The notes under the pieces: model-generated | Database searches by the model: none | Told to the model about the DNA's origin: nothing | What the model saw: the letters and a program-made list of their open reading frames with translations, nothing else | Position numbers and translations under genes: made by a program | Shown: positions 42,699-52,280 of the stretch, in pieces | Position numbering within the stretch: position 1 is the first letter of the stretch | Layout: each line of letters starts with the position of its first letter | Assembly: GCA_913778905.1 (NCBI GenBank) | Contig: CAJYYA010000010.1 | Span: 434,001-498,000, forward strand | Direction of reading: 5' to 3' | Origin: an uncultured Naasia sp. | GTDB taxonomy: Bacteria; Actinomycetota; Actinomycetes; Actinomycetales; Microbacteriaceae | DNA: 64,000 nucleotides

Positions 42699-44123
42699 GT
42701 GACTCTCGGATCGAAGCAGCAGGGACCGGCGGCGGGACCCGCCCGCACCGAGCTCCCCGACGAGCACTGGGTGCGCCCCCGCCCGGATCGAAACGGATAC
42801 CGTGCCGACGTCATCCTCGCGCTGGTCATGATGGGACTCAGCGTCGGCAGCATGTTCCTCTATCGGGTGGCGGGCTTCTATCCGGAGCCCGCGGACATCC
42901 CCCTGAGCATCGCCATGCTCGCGGCGACGAGTCTCATCCTCGCGGCCCGCCGGCGTTTCCCGCTCACGGTCCTCGTCGTGACCTCCGCGGCGTTCGTCGC
43001 CACGCAGACGCTGCAGGTGCCCGAGATCGTGATGACCAACATCATCCTGTTCATCACGATGTACACGGCCGGGGCATGGACGACCAACCGCCGCCTGTCC
43101 ATGGTCGTCCGTGGGCTCGTGATCCTCAGCATGTTCATCTGGCTGTTCGTCGCCCTCGCCACGTCGCCGATGCCGTTCCTGGACCGGGATCTCCGGGACG
43201 CCCCCCTGTCGGCCTTCACGGCCTACAGCCTCATCAGCATCGTGACCAATCTGCTGTACTTCGGCGGCGCGTACTACTTCGGCGACCGCGCCTGGGCATC
43301 CGCCCGAGCCGGCGTCGAGCTGCAGGCCCGATCGGAAGAGCTCGCCGTGGAGCGCGAACGGAACGCCGCTCAGGCCGTGGTCCGCGAGCGGATGCGCATC
43401 GCCCGAGACCTTCACGACGTGGTGGCTCACCACGTGTCGCTCATGGGTGTGCAGGCGGGCGCCGCGCGGCGGATGGTCGACGGCTCACCCCGGAAGGCGG
43501 CCGAATCGCTCGCCGCGATCGAGGAGAGCGCCCGACAGGCCGTCGACGAGCTGCATCGCATGCTCGGTACCCTCCGTGAAACGGGTGACGACGCGGCGAC
43601 CGGAACGACCCCGCTCGACGTCGACGGACCGAGCACCCTGCGGCTGTCGAGCGTCCCCGCACTCGTCGAGCACGCCCGAACGGCGGGGCTCGATTCCACC
43701 TATCGAGTCGTGGGTGTTCCGCGAGAGGTGCCGGCGACGGTGGAGTCGACGCTCTTCCGGGTGGCGCAGGAGGCGGTCACCAACACTCTCAAGCACGCGT
43801 CTCCGAGTGCTCGTCTCGACGTCCGCCTCCGCTATCTGGACGACTCCGTCGAACTCGAGGTCACCGACAGCGGCGGAGCCGCTCGAGCGGGCGCATCCGG
43901 CGCGGGACTCGGCCTGGTCGGTATGCGTGAACGCATCGCGGCCGTCGGCGGCACGCTCGAGACCGGTCCGCGCGCCCGCGGCGGCTTCCTGGTGCGCGCC
44001 CGGATCACCACCGCACCGTCCGAGGCGCCCAAGCCCTTGAACACCGCGTCGGACGGACGACGGGCCGACACCGCGGTGCCTCGGCACCCTCGACGTCTGG
44101 ATGAGAGCGAGATCCCCCGGTGA
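42699..44123 (+). CDS. Two-component sensor histidine kinase (NarL/DesK type)
   Basis: The 474-residue protein has about four to five N-terminal membrane segments (about 30-200), then a HisKA_3 dimerisation helix with RMRIARDLHDVVAHHVSLMG carrying the phosphorylated His. The ATPase domain follows, with FRVAQEAVTNTLKHASPSAR and GAGLGLVGMRERIAAVGG. A Pro/Asp-rich tail ends it. The start is GTG. Its stop overlaps the response regulator gene (GTGA). The ABC exporter genes follow, so it may sense an envelope-active compound. Confidence 0.92.
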   Translation: MTLGSKQQGPAAGPARTELPDEHWVRPRPDRNGYRADVILALVMMGLSVGSMFLYRVAGFYPEPADIPLSIAMLAATSLILAARRRFPLTVLVVTSAAFVATQTLQVPEIVMTNIILFITMYTAGAWTTNRRLSMVVRGLVILSMFIWLFVALATSPMPFLDRDLRDAPLSAFTAYSLISIVTNLLYFGGAYYFGDRAWASARAGVELQARSEELAVERERNAAQAVVRERMRIARDLHDVVAHHVSLMGVQAGAARRMVDGSPRKAAESLAAIEESARQAVDELHRMLGTLRETGDDAATGTTPLDVDGPSTLRLSSVPALVEHARTAGLDSTYRVVGVPREVPATVESTLFRVAQEAVTNTLKHASPSARLDVRLRYLDDSVELEVTDSGGAARAGASGAGLGLVGMRERIAAVGGTLETGPRARGGFLVRARITTAPSEAPKPLNTASDGRRADTAVPRHPRRLDESEIPR

Positions 44124-44803
44124 CCGATCCGACACTCGAACCGTGCCCCATCCGCGTGCTGCTCGTCGACGATCAGGACCTGATGCGCGCCGGACTCGCC
44201 GCGATCCTCGAGAGCGAGCCCGGCATCGACGTCGTGGGCCAGGCCGGAGACGGTGCCGAGGCCATCGAGCTCGCCGCGTCCCTGCGGCCGGACGTGGTGT
44301 GCCTCGATGTGCAGATGCCGGGGATGGACGGTCTCACGGCATGCCGACGGATCGTCGCGGCCCAGGATGCACCTCCCGTGCTGATGCTCACGACGTTCGA
44401 CCGCGACGACTATCTGTTCGAGGCGCTCGACAGCGGTGCGAGCGGCTTCCTCCTCAAGAACACGCGACCGGAGGATCTCGTTCGCGCTGTGCAGGTCGTC
44501 GCCCGGGGCGATGCTCTTCTGAGCCCCGACGTGACCAGACGCGTCATCGAGCGACGCACGGCGGCATCCGCTGCTCCCCCGGCTCAGGATCCGCGACTCG
44601 GCACTCTCACCGACCGTGAGCGCGAGGTCCTGGAACTCGTCGCTCGAGGCCTGAGCAACGCCGAGATCGCGAGCTCGCTCTTCCTGGGCGAGGCGACCGT
44701 GAAGACCCACGTGTCGAAGGTGCTGCAGAAGCTCGGCCTGCGCGACCGCATCCAGGCCGTGGTCTTCGCCTATGAGCACGGGGTCGCGATTCCGGGCGGT
44801 TGA
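44120..44803 (+). CDS. NarL/LuxR family response regulator
   Basis: The 227-residue protein has a receiver domain (IRVLLVDDQDLMRAGLAAIL, the phospho-Asp in DVVCLDVQMPGMDGL, LMLTTFDRDDYLFEAL and the Lys in GFLLKNTRPEDLV). A C-terminal LuxR HTH follows (LTDREREVLELVARGLSNAE; LGEATVKTHVSKVLQKLGLR). Its GTG overlaps the kinase stop. It probably regulates the ABC transporter genes 148 bases downstream. Confidence 0.94.
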   Translation: MTDPTLEPCPIRVLLVDDQDLMRAGLAAILESEPGIDVVGQAGDGAEAIELAASLRPDVVCLDVQMPGMDGLTACRRIVAAQDAPPVLMLTTFDRDDYLFEALDSGASGFLLKNTRPEDLVRAVQVVARGDALLSPDVTRRVIERRTAASAAPPAQDPRLGTLTDREREVLELVARGLSNAEIASSLFLGEATVKTHVSKVLQKLGLRDRIQAVVFAYEHGVAIPGG

Positions 44804-44950
44804 AGCCCACGCCGCGTCCCTCCCCCTCGAGACGGAGGACATCGTGGCGGCGATCCCGCCGACAGGTGGATCCGCGAGCGCGCGCCCGCTCCTAGCGTGG
44901 ATGCATCCGGCGAACGCCGTCGGATCACACCACCCGAGGAGCTGCGCCTC

Positions 44951-45835
44951 ATGCTCGAGATCGACCACGTGACCAAGACCTTCGGAGGGCGGACCGCCCT
45001 GTCCGAGGTCACCTTCGACGTCGGGCGCGGACGCCTGACGGGCTTCGTCGGCGGCAACGGCGCCGGCAAGACGACGACGATGCGGATCATCCTCGGCGTC
45101 CTCAGCGCCGACTCCGGGGCCGTGCGTCTCGGCGGTGACCCGCTGGGCCCGGCGGACCGCCGCCGCTTCGGCTACATGCCCGAGGAGCGCGGGCTCTACG
45201 CCAAGATGAAGGTCACCGAGCAGCTCGTCTATCTCGCCCGTCTGCACGGCGTCGGCGCCAAGCAGGCGACCACCGACGCGAAGGACCTCATCGAGCGCCT
45301 GGGTCTCGGCGAACGAGCCAACGACACCGTCGAGAGCCTGTCCCTCGGCAACCAGCAGCGCGCGCAGATCGCCGCGGCGCTCGTCCACCGGCCCGAGGTC
45401 CTCATCCTCGACGAGCCCTTCTCCGGGCTCGACCCCATGGCCGTGGACACGGTGCTCGGCGTGCTCACCGATGCCGCCCGACAAGGCGCCCCCGTGCTCT
45501 TCTCGTCCCACCAGCTCGACGTGGTGGAGCGCCTCTGCGACGACATCGTCGTGATCGCCGGCGGCACCGTCCGTGCCAGCGGCTCTCGTGAGCGCCTTCA
45601 GAACGAGAACGCGGGCAACTCCTACGAGCTCCTCGTCGCCGACGACGTCGGATGGATCCGCGAACTGCCCGATGTGCGGATCGTCGCATTCGACGCCGGG
45701 TACGTGCACTTCGAGGCGGACAGCCCCCGCATCGCCCAGGCCGTCCTCCGTCGCGCGACCGAACGCGGCACCGTCGTCAGTTTCTCGCCCCGCCGTCCGT
45801 CCCTGACCGAGATCTTCACGGAGGTCGTTCGATGA
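44951..45835 (+). CDS. ABC transporter ATPase (exporter, NatA-like)
   Basis: The 294-residue protein has Walker A GGNGAGKTTT near 36-45, the FGYMPEERGLYAKM Q-loop region, LSLGNQQRAQIAAAL and VLILDEPFSGLDP. The C-terminal 70 residues are the short domain found in DrrA/NatA-type exporters. The ATG at 44951 has GAGGAG nine bases upstream; the longer frame from 44897 lacks support. It is coupled to the permease (ATGA). Confidence 0.93.
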   Translation: MLEIDHVTKTFGGRTALSEVTFDVGRGRLTGFVGGNGAGKTTTMRIILGVLSADSGAVRLGGDPLGPADRRRFGYMPEERGLYAKMKVTEQLVYLARLHGVGAKQATTDAKDLIERLGLGERANDTVESLSLGNQQRAQIAAALVHRPEVLILDEPFSGLDPMAVDTVLGVLTDAARQGAPVLFSSHQLDVVERLCDDIVVIAGGTVRASGSRERLQNENAGNSYELLVADDVGWIRELPDVRIVAFDAGYVHFEADSPRIAQAVLRRATERGTVVSFSPRRPSLTEIFTEVVR

Positions 45836-46959
45836 ACATCGCATCCGCCATCCACCGCGGCGGCTCGACCGGTCCGCACCCCGCTCCGTCCTTCGCGACG
45901 AGCGCCTCCCTCGTCGCCACTCGCGAGATCACCATGCGGTTGCGCAGCAAGTCGTTCCTGATCTCCTCCGCGATCCTGCTGCTGGCCGTACTGGGCTCGA
46001 TCGTCGCCGGGGCCGTCTTGAGTGCCCAAGCCAGCTCTTCGACGACCACGGTCGCGTTCGTGCAGGGCGCCCGAGTGGATACGGCGCTCCCGGGCGTCGA
46101 GCCGACGATGGTCTCCACCGTGGGCGAGGCCGAGAAGCTCGTCCGCGACGGCACCGTCCAGGCCGCGGTGATCCCCTCCGACGGCCCCACCGGAGTCGCG
46201 ATAGTCGGCCTCGACGACGTCCCCGGCTCCCTCGTCCAACAGTTCACGCAGTCCCCCGAGGTGACCCTGCTGAGCGACACCGCCACCGACTCTCCCCTGA
46301 CCTACCTCGTCGCGATCGCCTTCGGGGTCGTCTTCTTCATGGCTGCGACGGTCTTCGGCACCTCCATCGCACAGAGCGTCGTCGAGGAGAAGCAGACCCG
46401 CATCGTCGAGATCCTGATGTCGGCCATCTCCGCTCGCGCTCTTCTCGCGGGGAAGGTGATCGGCAACGCGCTACTCGCCTTCGCGCAGATCCTCCTGATC
46501 GCCATCGTCGCGGGAATCGGTCTCGTGGTGACGAAGCAGAACGCCCTGCTCGCGCAGGTGGGCCCGTCGATCCTGATCTTCGTGCTGTTCTTCGCGATCG
46601 GGTTCATCCTGCTCGCGGCCATGTACGCGGCGGCGGCCTCGCTGGTGTCGCGACAGGAGGACATCGGCTCGGTCACGACCCCGGTCATGATGCTGGTGAT
46701 GATCCCCTACTTCATGATCATCTTCTTCTACAACAACCCGCTGATCCTGACGATCATGTCCTATGTGCCTTTCTCGGCGCCGATCGCGATGCCCATGCGC
46801 GTGTTCCTCGGGACGGCGGAGTGGTGGGAGCCCGTCGTGTCGATCATCGTCATCGTCGCCGCGACCGCCGTGGTGGTCGTCTTCGGGTCGAAGATCTACG
46901 CCAATTCGTTGCTGAGGACCGGCGCCCGCGTCAAGATCGGCGACGCGCTCCGCGGCTGA
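45832..46959 (+). CDS. ABC-2 type permease (NatB-like)
   Basis: The 375-residue protein has an N-terminal membrane segment (KSFLISSAILLLAVLGSIVA), a long extracellular domain of about 120 residues, then five membrane segments (from YLVAIAFGVVFFMAA). VVEEKQTRIVEILMSAISAR with LLAGKVIGN is the typical NatB/ABC-2 motif. Together with the ATPase it should export Na+ or an amphipathic compound, induced by the upstream two-component system. A hairpin follows the stop. Confidence 0.92.
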   Translation: MNIASAIHRGGSTGPHPAPSFATSASLVATREITMRLRSKSFLISSAILLLAVLGSIVAGAVLSAQASSSTTTVAFVQGARVDTALPGVEPTMVSTVGEAEKLVRDGTVQAAVIPSDGPTGVAIVGLDDVPGSLVQQFTQSPEVTLLSDTATDSPLTYLVAIAFGVVFFMAATVFGTSIAQSVVEEKQTRIVEILMSAISARALLAGKVIGNALLAFAQILLIAIVAGIGLVVTKQNALLAQVGPSILIFVLFFAIGFILLAAMYAAAASLVSRQEDIGSVTTPVMMLVMIPYFMIIFFYNNPLILTIMSYVPFSAPIAMPMRVFLGTAEWWEPVVSIIVIVAATAVVVVFGSKIYANSLLRTGARVKIGDALRG

Positions 46960-46980
46960 TCCGCGCATCGACGCAGCCGA

Positions 46981-47023
46981 GCCGAGCGGAGTGGAATCGA
47001 CAGATGTCCAGCTTCCGCTCGGC
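46981..47023 (+). terminator. Hairpin after the ABC exporter operon
   Basis: GCCGAGCGGA (46981-46990) pairs exactly with TCCGCTCGGC (47014-47023) around a 23-base loop. It starts 22 bases after the permease stop. There is no T-run. Confidence 0.5.
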
Positions 47024-47066
47024 TCGCTCCCGAGTCGGCGCACGGTCGGCGTGACAGCCTGACCCC

Positions 47067-47963
47067 ATGAGCACCGATCAGTACACATTCGACAACCCGA
47101 CCACGCGCTATCCCAAGATCCAGCCTCCGGAGCAGAAGCAGGAGGAGCCCGGCCTGCAGAGCGAGATGACCCCGGTGCCCGACATCGGCGAGAAGACCTA
47201 TCGCGGAACCGGTCGCCTGACCGGCCGCAAGGCGCTCATCACCGGCGCCGACTCGGGCCTCGGTGCAGCCGTCGCGCTGGCCTTCGCCCGAGAGGGCGCG
47301 GACGTGACGATGTCCTATCTCCCCGCCGAGGAGACGGACGCCGACCATGTGGCGGGGCTCATCGAGGAGGCCGGCCGCAAAGCCGTCCGCGTGCCGGGTG
47401 ACATCACCGATCCAGCACACTGCCGCGCGCTCGTGCAGACGGCCGTGGACGAGATGGGCGGGCTCGACATCGTCGTCAACGTCGCGGGCAAGCAGGTCTC
47501 CCAGAAGGATGTCCTCGACATCACGGACGAGCAGTTCGACCTGACCTTCAAGACCAACGTCTACGCGGCGTTCTGGATCATCAAGGCGGCGCTCCCCCAC
47601 CTGCCCGCGGGCGCGACCATCATCAACACGGCGTCGCTCGAAGCGTGGCAGCCGGCGCCGATCCGCGTCGACTACGCCAGCACGAAGGGCGCGATCAACA
47701 ACCTCTCCAAGGCGATCGCGCTGCAGGTGGCCCCCAAGGGCATCCGCGTGAACGTCGTGGCGCCCGGGCCGACGTGGACGGCCCTGCAGGTCTCATCGGG
47801 CGTGCCCACGGAGGACCTGCCGGAGTTCGGCTCGGAGACGGCACTCGGTCGCGCCGGGCAGCCCGCGGAGATCGCACCGGTGTACGTGTTCCTGGCGTCG
47901 CCGGAGTCGAGCTTCGTGGTGGGCGCCACCTATGCGGTGACGGGCGGCATGCCCACGCCGTAG
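47067..47963 (+). CDS. SDR family oxidoreductase, general-stress type
   Basis: The 298-residue protein has a 50-residue N-terminal extension (QYTFDNPTTRYPKIQPPEQK; EPGLQSEMTPVPDIGEKTYR) followed by a Rossmann fold: KALITGADSGLGAAVALAFA, GDITD, NVAGKQ, active-site Ser in INTASLEAW, YASTKGAINNLSKAIA with the catalytic Tyr/Lys, and VAPGPTWTALQ. This layout matches YhdF/YghA-like stress SDRs. The substrate is an aldehyde, ketone or alcohol not identifiable here. REP elements follow it. Confidence 0.93.
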   Translation: MSTDQYTFDNPTTRYPKIQPPEQKQEEPGLQSEMTPVPDIGEKTYRGTGRLTGRKALITGADSGLGAAVALAFAREGADVTMSYLPAEETDADHVAGLIEEAGRKAVRVPGDITDPAHCRALVQTAVDEMGGLDIVVNVAGKQVSQKDVLDITDEQFDLTFKTNVYAAFWIIKAALPHLPAGATIINTASLEAWQPAPIRVDYASTKGAINNLSKAIALQVAPKGIRVNVVAPGPTWTALQVSSGVPTEDLPEFGSETALGRAGQPAEIAPVYVFLASPESSFVVGATYAVTGGMPTP

Positions 47964-48035
47964 GCAGTCGTCCTGCTGCAGCGGACTCCATAAGCTCCGC
48001 TACTCGGCCGTGGGCCCCACGTGCGTGAAGCACGA

Positions 48036-48180
48036 GGGACTCGGTACGCGGCGCCTACTCGACCTCCGGAACACCGGACGTCGAGTAGGCCGCCAGGCCG
48101 TACTTCAGACGACTCGAGTAGGAGCGCAGCGACGTACCGAGAGCACCCAACGCAGCGTCGGCGAAGCCGGTCCCTACTCG
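48036..48180. repeat. REP-like hairpins between SDR gene and the der operon end
   Basis: An 11-bp perfect stem with a further 5 bp after one mismatch spans 48053-48090, with loop AACA. The flanks carry further copies of the CTACTCGA / TCGAGTAG unit at 48113-48120 and 48174-48181. The core matches the element at 28791-28807. The last copy runs into the end of the minus-strand gene at 48174. Confidence 0.75.
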
Positions 48181-48467
48181 ACCGCCGGGGCGTCCCGAAG
48201 CCGCCATTCGTCGTGGAACTGTTCCACCGTCTTCGTCGCGAGGTCGTCGCGGACGGTGTCGAGCAGGCGCTGCGGGTCGCCGAGGTCGGCCTTCGTGCGA
48301 AGAACCTCCTGGCCGTTGTCGAGTCGACGAACGACCAGATCCATCGGCTGCAAACCCGAGGGGTCACTCGACAGCACCGCGTCCACCAGCCCGAACAGCC
48401 GGCTCCCGAGACTCGCCTTCCGCTTCTCGAGGTCAGCGCTCAGGACATCCCCGGCGATCGTGCTCAC
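48174..48467 (-). CDS. Conserved hypothetical protein downstream of der
   Basis: The 97-residue protein reads [20 protein letters not shown], then [20 protein letters not shown] and [11 protein letters not shown]. It is hydrophilic and helical. Its ATG overlaps the der stop (ATGA), so it is the last gene of that operon. I do not recognise a family. Its final codons lie within REP sequence, so its C-terminus may have been altered. Confidence 0.7.
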   Translation of the reverse strand: MSTIAGDVLSADLEKRKASLGSRLFGLVDAVLSSDPSGLQPMDLVVRRLDNGQEVLRTKADLGDPQRLLDTVRDDLATKTVEQFHDEWRLRDAPAVE

Positions 48468-49975
48468 TTCTTGCGCCGCTCCCGCACGCGCATGTTGACG
48501 ACGATCGGTGTGCCCTCGAAGCCGAAGATCTCACGCAGACGTCGCGTGATGTAGCGGCGATAGCCGGGATCGAGGAAACCGGTCGTGAACAGCACGAATG
48601 TCGGCGGACGGGTCGCGGCCTGCGTTCCGAACAGCACGCGCGGCTGGCGACCACCGCGAACGGGGTGCGGATGCGCCGCCACCAGCTCCGCGAGGAACGC
48701 GTTGAACTTCCCCGTGCCGATGCGCTTGTCCCAGCTCTCGAGCGCCTGCTCGAGTGCGGGCACCAGTCGCTCCATGTGACGTCCGGTCTTCGCCGAGATG
48801 TTCACGCGGGGCGCCCAGGCGACGTGGGCCAGGTCCTGCTCGATCTCGCGCTCCAAGTAGACACGGCGCTCGTCGTCGAGCATGTCCCACTTGTTGAATG
48901 CGAGCACCAGTGCACGACCCGACTCGAGGACGAGGTCGATGATGCGGATGTCCTGCTCGCTGATGGGCTCGGTCACGTCGAGGAGCACGACGGCGACCTC
49001 GGCCTTCTCGAGCGCCGCGGTCGTCCGCAGAGAGGCGTAGAAGTCGGCGCCCTGCGCCATGTGCACGCGGCGACGGATACCGGCGGTGTCGACGAAGCGC
49101 CACACCTTTCCCTTGATCTCGACCTGCTCGTCCACCGGGTCGCGCGTCGTTCCGGCGAGCTCGTTGACGACGACTCGCTCCTCCTTGGCGACCTTGTTGA
49201 GCAGGCTCGACTTGCCCACATTCGGACGACCGAGGAGTGCGACGCGACGGGGGCCACCGACCTCGCGCTTGGCGACGGCCGACTCCTCGGGCAGCACGCG
49301 CAGCGCGGTGTCGAGAAGGTCGGCCACACCGCGGCCGTGAAGGGCCGAGACGGGATGCGGCTCGCCGAGGCCCAGCGACCACAGCTCGGCGATGAAGGGC
49401 TCTTGAACGGCGTCGTCGACCTTGTTGGCGACGAGCATGACGGGCTTGCCGCTTGCGCGGAGCATCTTGACGACGCGCTCGTCGGTCGAGGTCGCGCCGA
49501 CGATGGCGTCGACGACGAAGAGGACAGCGTCGGCGAAATCGACGGCGATCTCGGCTTGCATCGCGACGGATGCGTCGATACCCCGGGCGTCGGGCTCCCA
49601 CCCGCCGGTGTCGACGAGAGTGAAGAAGCGGCCGGCCCATTCGGAGCGGTAGCTGACGCGGTCGCGCGTGACACCGGGGACGTCCTCGACGACGGCTTCG
49701 CGGCGGCCGAGAATGCGGTTCACCAGCGCCGACTTGCCGACGTTCGGGCGCCCCACGATCGCGAGGACGGGCAGCGCCGGGAGGTAACGGACCTCGTCGG
49801 GATCCTCGATGGAGGCATCGAGGATGTCGAGGTCTTCGTCCTCGAGCTCGTACTCGCTGAGGCCGGCCCGTAGGGTCGAGGCGCGCTGGGCGGCCGACTC
49901 CTCGTCGATCTCGGTGAGACGACGCTCGAGGTCGTCGTCGCCGTCGGGAGTGAAGTCGCGGTCCTGGTCAGCCAT
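48464..49975 (-). CDS. der: Ribosome biogenesis GTPase Der (EngA)
   Basis: The 503-residue protein has two GTPase domains. G1 of the first is [15 protein letters not shown] with GVTRD, DTGG and NKVD; the second has [30 protein letters not shown] and NKWD. The C-terminal KH-like domain ends KRERKK-like (RVRERRKK). The first 60 residues are an acidic extension common in actinobacteria. It matures the 50S subunit. A 111-base gap separates it from the kinase gene upstream. Confidence 0.97.
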   Translation of the reverse strand: MADQDRDFTPDGDDDLERRLTEIDEESAAQRASTLRAGLSEYELEDEDLDILDASIEDPDEVRYLPALPVLAIVGRPNVGKSALVNRILGRREAVVEDVPGVTRDRVSYRSEWAGRFFTLVDTGGWEPDARGIDASVAMQAEIAVDFADAVLFVVDAIVGATSTDERVVKMLRASGKPVMLVANKVDDAVQEPFIAELWSLGLGEPHPVSALHGRGVADLLDTALRVLPEESAVAKREVGGPRRVALLGRPNVGKSSLLNKVAKEERVVVNELAGTTRDPVDEQVEIKGKVWRFVDTAGIRRRVHMAQGADFYASLRTTAALEKAEVAVVLLDVTEPISEQDIRIIDLVLESGRALVLAFNKWDMLDDERRVYLEREIEQDLAHVAWAPRVNISAKTGRHMERLVPALEQALESWDKRIGTGKFNAFLAELVAAHPHPVRGGRQPRVLFGTQAATRPPTFVLFTTGFLDPGYRRYITRRLREIFGFEGTPIVVNMRVRERRKK

Positions 49976-50086
49976 GATGCCTTCCAGTCTGCCCTACGCG
50001 AGCCGGCCGACGGTGCGCCGTGGGCGCACGAGGACGCGGATCCGGCCGACCGCCATGCTCGGCGCGGGCCCGGACCCGAGTCGGAC

Positions 50087-51451
50087 TCAGGCTGCGGACT
50101 CCTCGTCCGGAGCGGGAACGGCCGCACGGATGTGGTCGGTCGCGAGGGCCGCCAGGTCGACGAGGTTGGCGACGTCCTCGTCCGAGAACTCCCGCTTGCC
50201 ATAGTCGGCGACGCACAGGGCTCCGAAGACGACCCCGTCGTCGCTCATCAGCGGGATCCCCGCGTAGGCGCCGATCCCCATCTCGGTGACGAGCGGGTTG
50301 GTCCAGGTGCGGGAGTCCTCCACCGCGTCCTGGATGACCGTCGGCGAGGTGTTCGCCACGGCGATGGTGCACAGGCTCTCGTCAAGGCTCACGACCTCGC
50401 GGTCGTACCCGTGCCGTGACATGAACCACACGCGGTCCACATCGACCACGCTGACGAGCGCCACGGGACAGTCCGTGGTGCGAGCGGCGAGTGAGGTGAG
50501 CCGGTCGAGTGTCGAGTCGGTGCCGGACCCGAGCTCGCGGAGCTGGCTCAGAACCTTCTCCCGCTTGCGCTGACTCGCCGTCATGATGGGTGCACCGGTT
50601 TTCGGTTGACCTGCCGCAATGGCGGTCAGCTGAGCCACGACCTCGTCGGCTTCAGGACGGTCATCGGGGTTGCGAGCCGTCATGGCGCAGAGCAGCGCCC
50701 GCCACTGGCGGTCGAGATCGGAGGGCACCTGCGGGTCGCGGACGAGGCGCCGGACCGAGGTCTCGACGGCGTCTCCGGGGAACTCCAGTCGTCCGGTGAC
50801 GCACTGCAGCAGGACCAGACCGAGCGAATAGATGTCGCTCGCCGAATTGACGCGCTCGAGATTGGCCTGCTCGGGGCTGAGATAGGCGGCCGTGCCCGAG
50901 GTCGTCCCCTCCTTCACGCGGCGACGATCTGCCGGCGCGGCGATGCCGAAGTCTGTCAACTTGGCGCGCTGCGCTCCCGGACCCACGAGGGTCAGGATGT
51001 TGCCGGGCTTGATGTCGCGGTGCACGATGTCGCGCTCGTGAAGGTATTCGAGCGCCTTGGCGATGTCGATGCCGATGAAGGCGACCTCGGCCAGCGACAT
51101 GGGACCGACACGCAGGCGCGAGGTCAGGTCCACGCCTTCGACGAGTTCCATCACGAGGAAGATGCGGCGTCCGTGCTCGGGAGTGTCGTCGACGCCCGCG
51201 TCGAACAGGGTCACGATGCCGGGGTGGAGCAGCCGCGCGTTGATGCGGGCCTCTCGCTCCTGCACTGCGACCGTCTCCGAGGTCGTGGCCGCCCGCGTGA
51301 AGATCTTGATGGCCACGTCGCGGTCGAGCGCGGTGTCTCGGGCCTTCCAGACGGTCGCCATCCCTCCCCGGCCGATCGGGCTGATCAGTCGGTAGCGACC
51401 GCCTGCGACACGATCCACGGTGGTCGACGTTTCTTCCATCGTCTGGCTCAT
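50087..51451 (-). CDS. Ser/Thr protein kinase with C-terminal GAF domain
   Basis: The 454-residue protein has a Hanks-type kinase: GRYRLISPIGRGGMATVWKA near 18-37, the Lys in DVAIKIF, IVHRDIKPGNIL and LTDFGIA, and activation-loop Thr residues (KEGTTSGTAAYLSPEQ). The C-terminus (about 295-445) is a GAF domain (TTDCPVALVSVVDVDRVWFM; GAYAGIPLMSDDGVVFGALC). No membrane segment is present, unlike PknB. GAF probably binds a ligand or senses redox. It lies between cmk and der, apparently inserted in that conserved order. Two palindromes sit upstream. ATG 51451 chosen; ATG 51439 also possible. Confidence 0.9.
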   Translation of the reverse strand: MSQTMEETSTTVDRVAGGRYRLISPIGRGGMATVWKARDTALDRDVAIKIFTRAATTSETVAVQEREARINARLLHPGIVTLFDAGVDDTPEHGRRIFLVMELVEGVDLTSRLRVGPMSLAEVAFIGIDIAKALEYLHERDIVHRDIKPGNILTLVGPGAQRAKLTDFGIAAPADRRRVKEGTTSGTAAYLSPEQANLERVNSASDIYSLGLVLLQCVTGRLEFPGDAVETSVRRLVRDPQVPSDLDRQWRALLCAMTARNPDDRPEADEVVAQLTAIAAGQPKTGAPIMTASQRKREKVLSQLRELGSGTDSTLDRLTSLAARTTDCPVALVSVVDVDRVWFMSRHGYDREVVSLDESLCTIAVANTSPTVIQDAVEDSRTWTNPLVTEMGIGAYAGIPLMSDDGVVFGALCVADYGKREFSDEDVANLVDLAALATDHIRAAVPAPDEESAA

Positions 51452-51528
51452 CGGTCCGCTTTCCGTGAAGGGGAAATGACGCCGAGTTCGGCGACCGGAT
51501 CCCGCGGCCGATACGCCGACGGGACAAT

Positions 51529-51576
51529 CCGAACTATATTCGGCAACTCTCCCCATTAGGTAGTTGGTCTACCTAA
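51529..51576 (-). promoter_or_regulatory. Two palindromes upstream of the GAF-kinase gene
   Basis: CCGAACTATATTCGG (51529-51543) has perfect five-base arms, and TTAGGTAG (51556-51563) pairs exactly with CTACCTAA (51569-51576) across five bases. They lie about 80-125 bases before the kinase ATG, the second overlapping the cmk stop. They could be an operator or promoter elements for the kinase gene. Confidence 0.5.
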
Positions 51577-52280
51577 ACTCCGGTCTTCTCAGCTGACACC
51601 CGGCGAATGACGGCCACCAACGCGGCCACGGTCTCGTCGAAATCGAGTTCGGACGAATCGAGCGTCTCCACCCCCTCGGCCGCGGTCATGAAGTCCGCCA
51701 CCAGCGAATCGCGCCTGTCCCGCTCGGTCACCTGACGGGCCAGGTCTTCCGCGCCGACGTCGGTGAGCTCGAGCCCGCGTCGTCGCAGACGCACCGCCTC
51801 GCTCGCCGTGAGGAGCACCCGCACCGTCGCGTCGGGGGCGACCACCGTGGTGATGTCGCGGCCCTCGGCGACGACGCCGGGCTCCCCCGGCGCGTCGAGC
51901 AGGTCGCGGAAGAGCTCGTTCAGACGCAGTCGGACATTCGGCACCCGAGCGACCGAACTCACAGAGGAGCTGACCCGCGGTTCCCGGATCGCGTCGGTCA
52001 CGTCGGTTCCGTCGACACTCACGCGGGTGTCGGACGGGTGCGTCGAGATCCGGAAGTCCCATGAGTCCATGAGCGCTTCCACGCTGGAGGCATCGTCGAG
52101 ATCGACGCCGCGCTCGAGGGCGAGCCAGGTGAGCGCCCGATAGCCTGCCCCGGTGTCGAGGAAGGCGTAGCCGAGGGCTCGGGCCGTGGCGCGGCTGACA
52201 CTCGACTTGCCGCTGCCGGCGGGACCGTCGACTGCGACGACCGTCCGGGTCCACCGGCGGTGCCCCTCATGCCTGCTCAT
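51573..52280 (-). CDS. cmk: Cytidylate kinase
   Basis: The 235-residue enzyme has VVAVDGPAGSGKSSVSRATA (P-loop), FLDTGAGYRALTW, the CMP-binding region DVTDAIREPRVSSSVSSVA and AEGRDITTVVAPDATVRVLL, with RRDS near the lid. It phosphorylates CMP/dCMP. ATG 52280 overlaps the tyrA stop (ATGA) and has GGAGG eight bases upstream; an ATG five codons earlier is possible. Part of the conserved operon. Confidence 0.96.
   Translation of the reverse strand: MSRHEGHRRWTRTVVAVDGPAGSGKSSVSRATARALGYAFLDTGAGYRALTWLALERGVDLDDASSVEALMDSWDFRISTHPSDTRVSVDGTDVTDAIREPRVSSSVSSVARVPNVRLRLNELFRDLLDAPGEPGVVAEGRDITTVVAPDATVRVLLTASEAVRLRRRGLELTDVGAEDLARQVTERDRRDSLVADFMTAAEGVETLDSSELDFDETVAALVAVIRRVSAEKTGV

Noticed and set aside
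51529-51543. CCGAACTATATTCGG as a LexA box
   Set aside because: The half-site spacing is one base shorter than the SOS consensus and the downstream half lacks GTTC.
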